Part shown: one piece after another, positions 32,920-56,500 of the stretch
Numbering within the stretch: the stretch's first letter is position 1
Layout: each line of letters starts with the position of its first letter
Assembly (NCBI GenBank): GCA_930367205.1
Contig: OV884009.1
Location: 120,293,454 to 120,357,453, forward strand
Length of the DNA: 64,000 nt
Source of the DNA: Acanthosoma haemorrhoidale
Taxonomy: Eukaryota > Arthropoda > Insecta > Hemiptera > Acanthosomatidae
Reading direction: 5' to 3'
The notes under the pieces: model-generated
Told to the model about the DNA's origin: nothing
The model's input: only the letters and a program-made list of their open reading frames with translations
Database searches by the model: none
Program-made: the position numbers and the translations under genes

Positions 32920-34000
32920 TGTGGTTTGAATTTGAAAATCTCTCACACAATTTCAATATCATTCACATCAACCGTATGCGGGGAACGCCCTTAACAAGTC
33001 TGATGAAACCAGAATACCGATCCATCAACAAAATGTTTATACGATTCGTTCATTAAGTTTTGTTTATCTGGAAGGACGAATTTCAAAAAAGGATGGTACT
33101 GCTGGAACTGCTTCAAAATTGACTAATAACGCGTTTGCATTTTTGTTTGATGAGATCAGATATGAATTGAATGGCATTGAAGTTGATAGAGTGAGAAACC
33201 CAGGAATAACTACAACGCTTAAAGGCCATGCGTCATTTTCACCTAATCAAGTCAAAGGTCTAGAAAATGCAGGATGGATAATCCCAGGTGCAGACAAAAC
33301 TCTTTCAATAGATAAAAACAGTTTTTTTTAGAGTGTGTCTGCCACTGGATATTCTCTTAGGGATATGTGAGGACTATCGAAAAATTTGAATTAATCTTAA
33401 GCAAGAATCAGATCTCAGATCATTTTGATCAGATCGAGTACTGACTTGAACTGCGTAAAGGGTGACGATGATGTACTAATAAAATTAGATAAAGTCATTT
33501 CGAGAATGCATCATGTTCGTGTTTCTGATCAAGAACGACTGAGGTTGTTAAAAATGGTAGACAAGGTCATCTCTATTCCGTTCAGATCATGGGATCTTTA
33601 CGAATACCCTAATTTACCTGCAACACAGCAAGAAAACTAGACTGTAAAAACATCGACAAATTTAGAAAAGCCACGGTATGTTATTATCGCATTCCAGACA
33701 AATCGAATGAGAAACAAAGATAACAGTCAGTTTGATAGTTGCAAACTGAAAATTTTGAAGCTCTCTCTGAATAGCGAGCAATATCCTTATGATGATTTGA
33801 ATATAGATTTTGAGCTTGGAAAAGTGGCTCTCCTCTACGAAATGTATAAAGAATTTCAAACGAGTTATTATGGCAATAGACATTCTCAAACTCTGCTGTC
33901 ACGATGCAATTTTGAGATCATAGCACCTATAGTCGTTATAGATTGTTCTAAACAATCTGATGTGATAAAGAGTAGGATTTATTCGAGGAGTCAAGAATAG
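32920..34000 (+). pseudogene. Double-jelly-roll major capsid protein (Polinton)
   Basis: The N-terminal part reads YHSHQPYAG and ETRIPIHQQNVYTIRS, then FLFDEIRYELNGIEVDRVRN and GITTTLKGHASFSP. A broken middle section (stops at 33329-33331 and several in 33360-33410) is followed by RMHHVRVSDQERLRLLKM, IPFRSWDLYEYPNLPAT and, after another stop, TVKTSTNLEKPRYVIIAF and LNSEQYPYDDLNIDFELGK. The order matches Polinton/adintovirus major capsid proteins. The C-terminal part gives IIAPIVVIDCSKQSDVIKSR. There are several breaks, so no capsid could be made from this copy. Confidence 0.9.
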
Positions 34001-34118
34001 AGTTAAGTGTGTATACTGTGAACTGGTATTTGACAGCAAATCATTAGTCAACCCTCTCAGGTACCATAAAAAAAATAGTCCTCAGTGTTTGTGGTTTAAG
34101 GAGGAGGAGAATTTATAA
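33969..34118 (+). pseudogene. Small zinc-finger-like reading frame after the capsid gene
   Basis: A 49-codon frame without an ATG overlaps the end of the capsid frame. It has a C-x2-C...H...C pattern: VKCVYCELVFDSKS, then LRYHKKNSPQCLWF. This could be a remnant of a separate zinc-finger protein. It is short and partly overlapping, so I am unsure it was ever a gene of its own. Confidence 0.35.
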
Positions 34119-34160
34119 ATACCTCCTAGTAAAAAAACCTGCATTAGTAGGACGGATAGA

Positions 34161-34370
34161 ATGGAGTCGGCGATACGTCGTTTGGGAGAGGAAGGTATCG
34201 AAACTTTAACTACTGAAGAATTGAGAGTTTTACCTCGATCATTACTTTTGTACCTTTTCGACTACACATTAGACTACACCTGGGACAACTTACCTGAGGA
34301 ATGGCGAGAGGACGAGGAATTTATCCAGAAACGAAGACTCTCATACCTCAATGAATATATTAATTATTAA
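34161..34370 (+). CDS. Small acidic Polinton protein, function unknown
   Basis: An uninterrupted 69-codon frame starting at an ATG and ending in LSYLNEYINY. It is acidic (LTTEELRVLPR, then NLPEEWREDEEFIQKR) with no transmembrane segment, zinc site or coiled coil obvious. An AATAAA-type signal (CAAATAAACC) follows within 50 bp. The 138-bp stretch 34371-34508 is AT-rich and separates the plus- and minus-strand genes. I do not recognise the family. Confidence 0.5.
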   Translation: MESAIRRLGEEGIETLTTEELRVLPRSLLLYLFDYTLDYTWDNLPEEWREDEEFIQKRRLSYLNEYINY

Positions 34371-34508
34371 TTGTAATATTATATCTACAATTTATTCGTG
34401 TTTTATTTCAAATAAACCATACAAATTTAAAAAAAATTTTTATTTACCTTATTTCTCCTTTTTACTTAGAGAAAAGTTCAAAAAAAAATGTATAGACATA
34501 ACAATTAT

Positions 34509-35321
34509 TTATTGAATATAGTTCAAATTACAATTTATGTGGGCATTATTACATATTTTCTTGAGTTTATTTAAATTATTAAAAAGGGTATTAGTATTAA
34601 TATTAAAGTCCATTGATCTAGATTCCACAGGTTCAGTCGATTGACCTTCTTCATGTTTCTTATAGAGTTCAGCCATCTTGGTTATCAAGTCCAGTGAGTC
34701 GTTGATTTTCCTAACTTCTCTACAAAGCTTTGCCACATCATTTTTGTTGAAACATGCCGAAGGTGTATTCAGCTGAAGGGTTGATGGACTCTGGTTAAAC
34801 ATTGCGAAACAAAGAACAACCTGTTCAATTTTCATGATCCTGTTCCTCCCTCTCTTGGAAAATATGCAATTTACATTTTTACATCCTACTCGGTCTTCGA
34901 CCTCCACTTTCTTGGTTATGCTTTGCAAAAGATGCAACATCCTTGGAACTTGGTCGACGATGAATTTCCATTATTTTGTATCCATATACACTGTAGTTTT
35001 CTTGTCGATGACAGCGACAGTGGGCACAAAATCACAAAGACCGACTTGGACTAGTTTACTACAAGTGATGGGGTAATCAGTCACTAGTTCCAATCGCCGT
35101 GGACCCTCCATCTTGCTAGGCTTCAACGAGACTAAAAGATTTAACAGAGAGGTGGGAATAGATGAAGTTTTTCTATTTTTTTTTACTAGTTGATTTATTT
35201 CGTTTCTTTTTATTTCATATAAAACTATTTGGTTTTTTAAATGTGAAAGTTCTTGAATAAAACGTGTAAACCTCTTACGCATGTTAGCTGTTTTCATGTT
35301 CTTTTTTATTATCAACTTCAT
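34509..35321 (-). pseudogene. Unknown Polinton cargo gene, one in-frame stop
   Basis: One frame runs from an ATG at 35321 to 34509 (270 codons), interrupted only by a TAA at 34971-34973 (codon 117). The frame on both sides of the stop is the same. The N-terminal part is basic and helical (KRFTRFIQELSHLKNQ), then LELVTDYPITCSKLVQVGLC. Beyond the stop are VEVEDRVGCKNVNCIFSKR and a charged helical C-terminal region ending in ICNNAHINCNLNYIQ. The cysteines do not form a RING or BIR pattern. It overlaps the BIR gene upstream by 38 nt in another frame, so the two were probably co-transcribed. I do not recognise the family. Confidence 0.6.
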
Positions 35322-35595
35322 CTATTATTAATAATGGTAGCTTCTCCAGTTGTTCCAAGTACTCGATAAACGGACAATATTTAGCCCATTTCTTGTGATC
35401 TACAAAAGGGTCATCATGTACCATCCATTCGTGTAATATTACTCCACAAAAAGGACATCTTGTTCGGTCTGGTTTTTTCAAATAATAAAATCCTGCTGAT
35501 GCAAGCTTAACGGCACTCGCTGGTGAAGACCATCCAACAAATGTAGACAGACGATCATTCTCATACCTCAGGCTCCAACCTGTTCGCTTACACAT
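35284..35595 (-). CDS. BIR-domain (IAP-like) protein carried by the Polinton
   Basis: An uninterrupted 103-codon frame from ATG 35595. A near-complete BIR domain spans residues ~15-80: RLSTFVGWSSPASAVKLASA, then GFYYLKKPDRTRCPFCG, with the zinc ligands in the exact BIR spacing C-x2-C-x16-H-x6-C. The domain has the conserved DDP and W residues. A short acidic tail follows; there is no RING and no second BIR. BIR proteins bind caspases or, in other families, act in cell division. Single-BIR proteins occur in insect DNA viruses, where several block apoptosis. Here I infer a captured host or viral IAP used by the element against cell death. It lies about 100 bp from the right TIR. It is one of only two ORFs of the element left uninterrupted, though it is short. 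Confidence 0.85.
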   Translation of the reverse strand: MCKRTGWSLRYENDRLSTFVGWSSPASAVKLASAGFYYLKKPDRTRCPFCGVILHEWMVHDDPFVDHKKWAKYCPFIEYLEQLEKLPLLIIDEVDNKKEHENS

Positions 35596-35696
35596 CTTGA
35601 ACAAATTGAAAGAACGAGAGTGGTGTCCTGATGAGATGATTTTCCACTACCCACATTACTACCGTACTACACCTGACTTGCACTGTTGTCACATCT

Positions 35697-35931
35697 GCCA
35701 TGCAATATTGCCACATCTACCATGCAATGTTGCCACATCGACCATCTATCGGTTCTTGACCCTTTTAATGCATCTATTACGTAACAAGGACACCCCCTCT
35801 CGCCCTAACACTACACCCCCCCCGCCCTAGCAAGGACGGTCAATGACCTCAAGGTCAAACGATAACATGCTACAGCACGCCTCAAGGTCATTTTTATCGT
35901 GCTCTTACTCAAACCACCTTTTAGAACTACT
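35697..35931 (-). repeat. Right terminal inverted repeat of the Polinton
   Basis: Reading inward from 35931, AGTAGTTCTAAAAGG is followed by GAGTAAGAGCACGATAAAAA, GCGTGCTGTAGCATGTTATC, GACCTTGAGGTCATTGACCG and ATAGATGGTCGATGTGGC, matching the left repeat. A short duplicated block (GATGTGGCAA-ATTGCATGG) near the inner end is present twice here. The divergence from the left repeat fits the decayed genes. Confidence 0.85.
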
Positions 35932-36960
35932 CAAGAATGTAACTTTATTGGTTTTATATTGAAATTTACTAGGATTAAATTTTAAATTACTTGACCTGGC
36001 CCTTTCTAATACTTTATTTAGCACTTCATCATGTTCTTTTTCTGTCCGAGTTGCAATTAAAATGTCATCAAAATATATTATAAGTCCAGGAATATCTGAA
36101 AATATGGAAGTGTTTATTCTTTGGAACTCTTCCGGGGCGTTGGATACACCGAATGGGAGTCTGAGGAATTTATAGCACCTAAAAGGTGTTGAATACGCGC
36201 ACAAGTTAGACGATTCTTTGTCCAGTTTAATATTATAAAAGCCCTCCTTAAGATCAAGTAAAGAAAACCAACATTTACCTGCCAACTGAGAAGTTACCTC
36301 TTGCAAGGTAGGTATTAACGCAGGTGTTTTAACGATGGCTTTGTTCAGATCAGTTGGGTCCAAACATATTCAAAGACCTCCATCTAATTTTTCGATTACC
36401 ACAAGATTGCTGAGCCATGTCACTGGACAATCCACTTTTTCAATAATTTTTTCTCTCTCCAAAAGATTTAACTTTTCTTGCAACCTGTCCCTAATAGCTA
36501 AAGGTACTCTCCTAGGAGGTCTGATAACTGGTGCTACAGATTTACCTACTTTAATGTGACACTCATAATTTTTTATCAGTCCAGTTCCATGAAATATGTC
36601 TTCATTTCTCTTCAAAATATCCACTTTTGTTTGATTATCAACTGTAAGATCATTTATTCTTTTAATTAAGTTTAATTTAACACAACCATATAACCCCAGT
36701 AGGGGTTTAATTTTATTATTGTTTGCATCATCCGCTACAACAAAACTAAGTTGGCAATTCCTCACATTATTGGCACTACATTTCAATTTAATAACTCCTA
36801 AAGATTTTAACTGATTGCCTCCAAATACCTCCAGCATTATTTGTCTATTATTACACATATTGTCAGTACTTACCCCCAATTTGAACAGACAGCTTATTGG
36901 CATTACATTAATCTCAGCTCCCGTCAAGCTTGAACTCCAATTCCTTGTTATTAATATTTA
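35932..36960 (-). pseudogene. gypsy-1 pol, protease and reverse transcriptase (upstream half)
   Basis: The minus strand first gives the aspartic protease region (a TGAEINVMPISCLFKLG stretch near 36927, Asp immediately upstream), then RRVPLAIRDRLQEKLN and IEKLDGGL with a stop near 36370. Next come LDPTDLNKAIVKTPALIPT, FSLLDLKEGFYNIKLDK, RLPFGVSNAPEEFQRI and LIIYFDDILIAT (catalytic YFDD box). The frame reaches NKVTFL and runs into the Polinton at 35931; the missing part continues at 22781. The domain order and wording are those of Ty3/gypsy elements with K02A2.6-like pol. Confidence 0.9.
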
Positions 36961-37084
36961 AATTTTGTGACCTCTGTAAACTATCAATTTTACAAGTTTT
37001 CTTTGAGCTCTCAACTAATTCACAAGAGTCAATAAGGGAATCCGCATAGTCACTTTCATACTTATTTTGCTGTACTAAACTTAT

Positions 37085-37873
37085 ATTTTTCTTGTTTTTA
37101 AAACATGCAACTGCAAAATGATTTGGCTTATTGCATAAACTGCAATACTTTCCATATGCTGGACAGTTATTGGCTCTATGTTTATTTCCACACTACCGAC
37201 ACTGATAGTATACTGCATCAATATTGACGTTCACACCACTGCAATTCCCGTATTTAGGCGTAAGATTATTATTAAGTTCCTGCCCTCATCATTAGCTGTA
37301 TTATAATTAGATTTATTATTACCTCTTTTTAATCCATGTACTTCTACGGATTTCTCTTGTATTACTCTCACATGTTCCTTTGTAGTTTCAGATGCTCTTA
37401 CAAAATCAACCACTTCAAGTAAATCTAGTTCACCTTCTCTTAATATTCTTTCCTGTAGCCCTTGATCTGTTAAGTGTAACACAATTTGAACCCTAATTAA
37501 AGATTCTAACTGATCACCGAATTCACAGTTCGCTCCAATAGTGCGAAGCACTGTCACATAATTGTCAATAGTCTGACCATCAATTTTCAATGTTTTAAAG
37601 AATTTATGCCGCTCAAACAACACATTCTTCTTTTCTTTACAGTAGTTTTCATATTTAGCAATTACAGCGTCATATGTCGACGTTTCAGTAGATAGTCCAA
37701 ACGTATTAAAAATAGCCAAACCTTCATCACCAATCAAGTTGCTATTTTAACTTTATCTGCTTTTTTATCCTTTTCAGTTCTAAAAGGTAGTATTCCAATT
37801 TCTGCTTCCAATTTTTCCAGTTTTCTGCAATACTACCCGAAAACGTTAATTCAGCGGGTGGTTTAAACTCCAT
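37085..37873 (-). pseudogene. gypsy-1 gag with CCHC zinc knuckles
   Basis: Starts at ATG 37873 (MEFKPPAELTFSG...NWKNWKQKLEYYL), followed by a frameshift near 37760 and the 168-codon frame 37737-37231. That frame has RHKFFKTLKIDGQTIDNYVT and RIQIVLHLTDQG-like capsid segments (here RVQIVLHLTDQGLQERILRE). A zinc-knuckle region at 37210-37090 reads CGNKHRANNCPAYGKYC and CNKPNHFAVAC, with a stop just before it. This is the nucleocapsid end of gag. It is broken at least twice. Confidence 0.85.
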
Positions 37874-37931
37874 CACACAACGTGGTTGGTTGTGTACCAC
37901 TATGACACTTATTCACTATATTAAATAACTA

Positions 37932-38240
37932 GGATTTCACCTGATACCATGTTGTAATATATGGGATTATTAATTAAGTCACCATTCATTGTTTATAACT
38001 TTATTAAATACAATCAAGCTAGGAGCATAACAAAACATTCACATGTTTATTATACCAGGAGGTTCAACCACTGTTACGAACAGTGTTACCACATCTCGTG
38101 AATAACTCTCGTAAATTGTAAGACTGAAAAACTTTCTACGAACGGTAGTAAAAACTGTTGATTTGGAGAGCGATGTAAATTGGTTTTTATCTCACAACAG
38201 CGCAGTCGCTGAAGAACTAGTCTGACTTAAAACAATTGTT
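37932..38240 (-). mobile_element. gypsy-1 primer-binding site and partial LTR
   Basis: Upstream of gag the minus strand has TGGTATCAGGTGAAATCC (37949-37932), which resembles an initiator-Met-type primer site. It directly follows a sequence ending ATATATTACAACA, a plausible LTR 3' end. The LTR would extend to higher coordinates through 38000-38240. Its outer boundary cannot be placed because the partner LTR is missing. Confidence 0.5.
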
Positions 38241-38608
38241 TACCTCGTTCCCACTTACCTAGTTGTGCCATTTTTTTTCAATCAAAAGATACATTACTCA
38301 AAAGATAATTTGTTTAATACCAATTAATTAATAAGTCTTAATTAGTCATAATCTATAGAGATAGCTATATTTTCCATGTTCCCCCCTAAGTAATGGTAAC
38401 TATGTGAAGTTTCCTGTCTTTTACTTGCACGAAAGGCTCGAAAACAGCTTAACAGATAGAGCCAGGTGGAAACAATGGTTTTTAGTTTGAAAAAACAAAA
38501 CAATGAAACCAGAAAAAATAACAACCGACGAAGAGGTAAATTACTAATTGCTAACACAATAAAAAAATGGGAAAAAATACATTTCATGTACAGTAACAAG
38601 ATAACTTC

Positions 38609-38614
38609 TTTATT
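38609..38614 (-). terminator. Poly(A) signal of gene B
   Basis: AATAAA on the minus strand, 36 nt past the gene B stop codon (38650-38652). The spacing suits a cleavage/polyadenylation site about 15-25 nt further left. Confidence 0.6.
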
Positions 38615-38649
38615 TACTAACATTCTTAGGATTTCACAAAGAGAAATAA

Positions 38650-51921
<13,272 letters not shown>

Positions 51922-51960
51922 GATGGTGGTCCAATATTAACCACATCCAGCTAATCCTGC

Positions 51961-51967
51961 CTTTATA
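51961..51967 (-). promoter_or_regulatory. TATA box of gene B
   Basis: GGCTATAAAGGCAGGATTAG on the minus strand, with TATAAAG 40-46 nt before the start codon. A TTAATATTGGACCACCATC leader runs into the ATG. The transcription start is predicted about 25-30 nt past the box, leaving a very short 5' UTR. Confidence 0.55.
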
Positions 51968-52489
51968 GCCACGATCCTCTATGGTCTATCCTGCAGGAAG
52001 CTCAACGAGATCCCTAAATATTGATAACATTTGTCAGCGTATTATGCAACCTCCTCTCATCGCAAGGCCTTTCATTGTAAACGGGCTATTGATGGGACAG
52101 TTTTCTAGTCTGATCTAACACTAGGGTCATCCATTATCAGAGGCTAGAATATGTGTCGAGTAACTTAACGATGAGCCCGAAGGGACTAGCTCTGACTTTA
52201 AACATGTGAAACCAATGGGTTTCGTCGTTCTGTCTTTATGCCGTAAGACAATGGCCGTATTTAAAATATAAATATTTAAAAAAATAGTCATAATCAACAA
52301 CACCCCATTAAGTACAGAAAAATATATCAAAGGAATCACAAAAGTTGTAGTGTAGGGCCAAGTAGAAGGGAAAAAGAATTTGTGACTTTTTGAGAAAGTA
52401 GAATCGATCAAAGACATTTATGAGCTATTGCTGAGACAGTTACTATCATAATATTGTTGTATTCATGTGGCATAATACAGAACCACTTG

Positions 52490-53190
52490 TACATATATAT
52501 TTTTATATCTAGAGGGTCTTTCATTAAGCGCTTCCTATCTTTAAATTTAAATAAAACAAAGTGTGTGGGTATCATTGAAATTTATATTCGTTTGAAAGGC
52601 CTATTGACGCCATTATGTATGGAATATAACATTGTGCAAATGTCCACCGCGGCTTCGCTAGGTGACGCGCATCCGAAATGTCCAATTTTCCAGGACTCTG
52701 GCGCATAAATCAGGCTGAGTTTGATCGATGGCATGGGTTATGTTGGCTTTGAGGACCGCTGTAATTTGTGGCTTATTCGCATACACCTGCGACTCAAGAA
52801 AACCCCACAAGAAAAATTTTAACGGGGTCAAATCGCACGATCTCGGTGGCCAGTTCGCATCTCCTCCACGTGAGATGACCACACGTCGTTGTCTATGGTC
52901 GTTTACCTTCAGCTACTGGTTCAGTTGAATTTTGTACGGGTGCAGGCTCAAGTCACGACGCACTCTTCGCCAAGTTGTGGTCTGCGAAAGACCGAGTTCT
53001 TGTGAGCGACGCGAAATCGACTGCCTCGGATTCTCCTTGTTAAGTTATAATCCTGATACAAGTACCAAGTCAGTAGCCTTGTGTAATTCGAGAAATATTA
53101 TTGTATACGCTGCTTGTTTTGGGAGACGAATATCAATATTCAGAGCACTATTAAATGAAAAAATACCTTAGAAACAACCTAGTATCTTAG
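52490..53190 (-). pseudogene. Internally deleted mariner/Tc1-type transposase
   Basis: On the minus strand a second helix-turn-helix region reads ENPRQSISRRSQELGLSQTT and DLSLHPYKIQLNQ. After a stop and a short gap it jumps to NWPPRSCDLTPLKFFLWGFL and VYANKPQITAVLKANI. The last segment contains the third catalytic Asp (SCDLTP). The block that should carry the first two catalytic residues, about 150-200 codons, is missing. The relic could survive only as a non-autonomous copy. The ends are not clearly defined; GGGTCTTTCATTAAGCGCTT near 52515 may be one terminus. Confidence 0.75.
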
Positions 53191-53359
53191 GAATTCCTTT
53201 TGGTTTTCATTTATGACTCCATTATAATAAAATCACTAAAATAAGTGCGCCAATGAATGCGTTTACTCAGTAATTTTTATGATTGGAAAGGTACACTTCT
53301 TTACTCACTAGAAATATTTTAATTTAAGCCAAAGAAATCAGGATTTCATCAACAGTAAG

Positions 53360-53381
53360 AATCGTATTAAATAATACGATT
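53360..53381. repeat. 22-bp perfect palindrome
   Basis: AATCGTATTA, then AA, then TAATACGATT. A further GATATT...AATATC near-inverted pair follows within 40 bp. It may be the centre of a small hairpin or MITE relic; no flanking duplication was identified. Confidence 0.5.
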
Positions 53382-53439
53382 GATATTAGCCTCAATAATA
53401 TCAATCAATATTAACCTTTTCTATATATAGAAACTTTGT

Positions 53440-53555
53440 TATTGTGATAAAATTACAATCTGCCTTATTGGGGAATAAGTAATTGTGATAAATTTTCTCA
53501 TTCATACCATATTTACAATTTTCATTCACTCGCTCATTCATACTGTACCTTTTCT
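53440..53555 (-). mobile_element. Jockey-A 3' tail relic, minus strand
   Basis: TAAAATTACAATCTGCCTTA followed by GTAATTGTGATAAATTTTCT, CATTCATACCATATTTACAA and TTCACTCGCTCATTCATAC is the tail of the Jockey family in reverse. Only the 3' UTR end remains. Confidence 0.7.
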
Positions 53556-53559
53556 AATT

Positions 53560-56500
53560 GACAGAAATTCTACTATCATATCTTTTACGAACTTCAAGTT
53601 GTTATATCGCTTGTCTGGATAAAAAATGACCTAAGTGCAAATTTTGTCTTTTGTAAATAAATAAATACGACAACAGTAAGAAAAAATGTTATTTTATCAG
53701 GTGGAACGGCATAATTGTAATATCCATATATAACTGCTCAATTATTATTTCAAGGCTATCTTGTTGTCAACATCATTGCAAGCATACCATTGAAATTTCA
53801 AATTGTGATTTCTAAAGAACTGTACAATTAATTCTTCCGGAGTTCGTCAATGTTCTTCCGGAAAAGCGATATGTTATGTGTAGGACTGGGGTTTTATTAA
53901 TATTTTCATTTTTTCCCAGTGCAAAATATTCGGTATACCATCGATCACTATACATTCTAAGTCATTTCAAATAAATTTATGTTAATTTTATTTTTCATAT
54001 ATTAAATCTTTTTACACCTATTGGTGAAAATGCATGTTATTTAATATTAATCCATCTTTTATTACAAACTTAGTGATGGACACTTTTTTATTTATTTTTT
54101 ATTAAAATTAATTTGGTGCTATCAATTAAAAAATGAGAATTTTGGAGAAGCGATAATCTGTGCGATGGATTCTTGGAAGAGGTGGCATTACTTATTTACA
54201 TAATTAAACTGAGAATTCGGTAGTTTGAAAGATGTAATTTTTGAGGAATAATAAACTGCGTGATGTATTCTTGGAACAAGTTGAATTCTTGGTTTCTTGA
54301 ATAACTAGACTGAACAGAATCCCTTGCTTTCACACTCATAATTTTTATTAATCTATCTTTTCAAAGTTGTGATTTTATACAATTAAAGAGAATAAGTGCC
54401 GGCGAAAACAAGAGACCTAGTTGCTAAGTACATTCGTTAGTTTCCTCACAAAACATTTGATAGTGATACGGGAATTATATATTTTTCGTGCTGTGACAAA
54501 CCAGTTTCGACTGCCCAACGTTTCCAAGCAGTGCAGTACTTTTAGAACTTTTTTATCTGCAGCTTCAAATGGTTTTACAACACTTAAATCAACTTATGGT
54601 CTGCTGTAAGGCCCAGTGGATTCACTCTGGTCGAGACACTTATAGTGTAAACAGACTGGTCTCGAAGGAGCCCGCTTTCTTGCTATCTTACGCACCTGTT
54701 TATAGTTCATTAAATAGTTATCTCGATCATTCCATTATTATGAATCCTTACCTGTCTATTTCTGATACCCCATTCTCCCTGATATATAACATACAACACC
54801 GACTTAGTTTTACATTAACACACCTGGGTATTAAATCTGGAATAACACGTAGAAGGCAACAGTCTACTGCGATACAAATGAGTGTTCTTCCACGTACCAC
54901 TGCCTTACATAAACATTAATTATTTAGATAATTTATTCCTAAACCGTATTTACATAGAAACCCTCATTACCATCCGAGATGATCTCAAACCAGGGCCGAA
55001 CTATGGTTGCCACCAAGTAGTTTCAAGATAAAGCACATGGATAAGGGCAGCTGAATACTACTGCAAGAGCCATAATTCAATAAAAGACGATTCGTCCAAA
55101 ATGATTCCACTGCGGCAGGTAAAAAGACAAAACATAGATGGATAAACGTACCTTGAGGAATCGCATAATGTTCATTTTATCAAAGGCCGTTTTCTTAGTC
55201 CACGCAATAATAAAATAATTAAGACAAAGCATGTCATTATTGAAAGCATCGCTATTAACAACTATGCCAATGAAAAACTGGAAGAATCACGGGGAGTAAT
55301 CGGGAAGGTATAATTAAAATACGTGCTGGGCAAAAACTCAGGCTAGAAGAACATAATACTTTATAATTTCAGAAGTGTACCGTGGAATGTGCGTACACAA
55401 ATTCTGGAAGTCGGATTGTCTCCAATGGATATCGTGAATTTTAAACATGCGCAACTTAAATAATTTTGGTCGACTGAGAACCACAACTGTCCATTCCTGG
55501 TACCTTATCGAAAAAAAGGGTTTTTTTTTTAACCGAACAAGCAGTAAGGCGGAGCAGTAAAGGCCACCCAGGAATAATAAATATAAAAGTGGTGACTATG
55601 GTTACAATGTCACTGGTGATCTCCATGGACGAGCAAGTGAATGATAAAGAACTACGAGAAAAAAAAGCACACCAAAGGATGTAGACACTAAAAATGAGGT
55701 GGGGAAGACAATAAAAAGGATATTACCTCACGACTCTAGAGAACGCTTAAGGAATGAAAGCTTCTTGCTACCGAAACAACAAGTGAGATGGAGCAATTGG
55801 CCCAGATGATGTAATAAAATGTTTACCTCTTTAGGACCCTGGTAGCTCGGCTAGGGAGTTGACGTCCCTAGAGCTGGGGGATGATGGTGGAGACGCCAAC
55901 TCATTCCCTTATATAAACTAGAGATAACTGGAAAAACTATACACTGGCTGGGTGGCCGAGATGTGCTATGAGGACAAGGTTCCTTGTTTGGAGTGGTCAT
56001 TCATTGAATCACAGGGCACCAGCTGGATTCATGTCACCATAGTCTAATTCCTTTAATTCAATTGAAGGGTACATCCCTGATCAGGAAGTAACAGCCGAAA
56101 CGAGCATCAATCACGGAGCGTTTGGAGTTTGGAATAGCCTCGATCATTGATAAAAAGACAAAGACAGGCCCTAGTCGCTGTGATAAGAAATGAGATGGAA
56201 GGAAGGCTCCCTTCATTGCAGAAATCCTAGATTGAAGCCCAACCAGTGGTGAACTTCCTTTGATGGCAGGCTATGCGTGCGTTCCAGAAATACAGGATGA
56301 ACAAGTCTGAAAGACCTTTCGTTATTTTTAAGCAGAAGTATTGCAGATCGTAGTAGTGGAAAAAAGTCAAGGTATAGAAGGGGGTCTCCTGGGACGAGCT
56401 CAGTTAAAGGACGTTGATGAAGAATCTCTAGGCTATCCTTCCTTTATATGATTGCCAGAAGGAGTGGAAACATACAGAAGATAATGTCAGGTTAAAAACG

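Larger units (their letters stand above)
22782..35931. mobile_element. Maverick/Polinton (adintovirus-like), decayed
   Basis: A 13.15-kb element with long terminal inverted repeats starting AGTAGT(A/T)C and a 6-bp target duplication, CAAAAA (22776-22781) and CAAGAA (35932-35937), with one mismatch. 6-bp duplications and AG-starting ends are diagnostic of Mavericks/Polintons. The flanking halves of the gypsy pol rejoin exactly at the insertion point. It carries the full expected set: protein-primed polymerase B, retroviral-type integrase, packaging ATPase, adenain-like protease, minor and major capsid proteins, plus a PX-type protein, a PLA2/pVI-like protein and cargo genes. Every recognised core gene has at least one stop or frameshift, so this copy is a genomic fossil. 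Confidence 0.95.

Noticed and set aside
32782..32994. Separate gene between penton and capsid genes
   Set aside because: The frame starts inside the end of the penton frame, and its text does not resemble any Polinton protein. The capsid N-terminus is in another frame of the same stretch.
34509..34940. RING finger downstream of the BIR, making a full IAP
   Set aside because: The cysteines and histidines in this frame do not form a C3HC4 pattern, so the element has only the single BIR.
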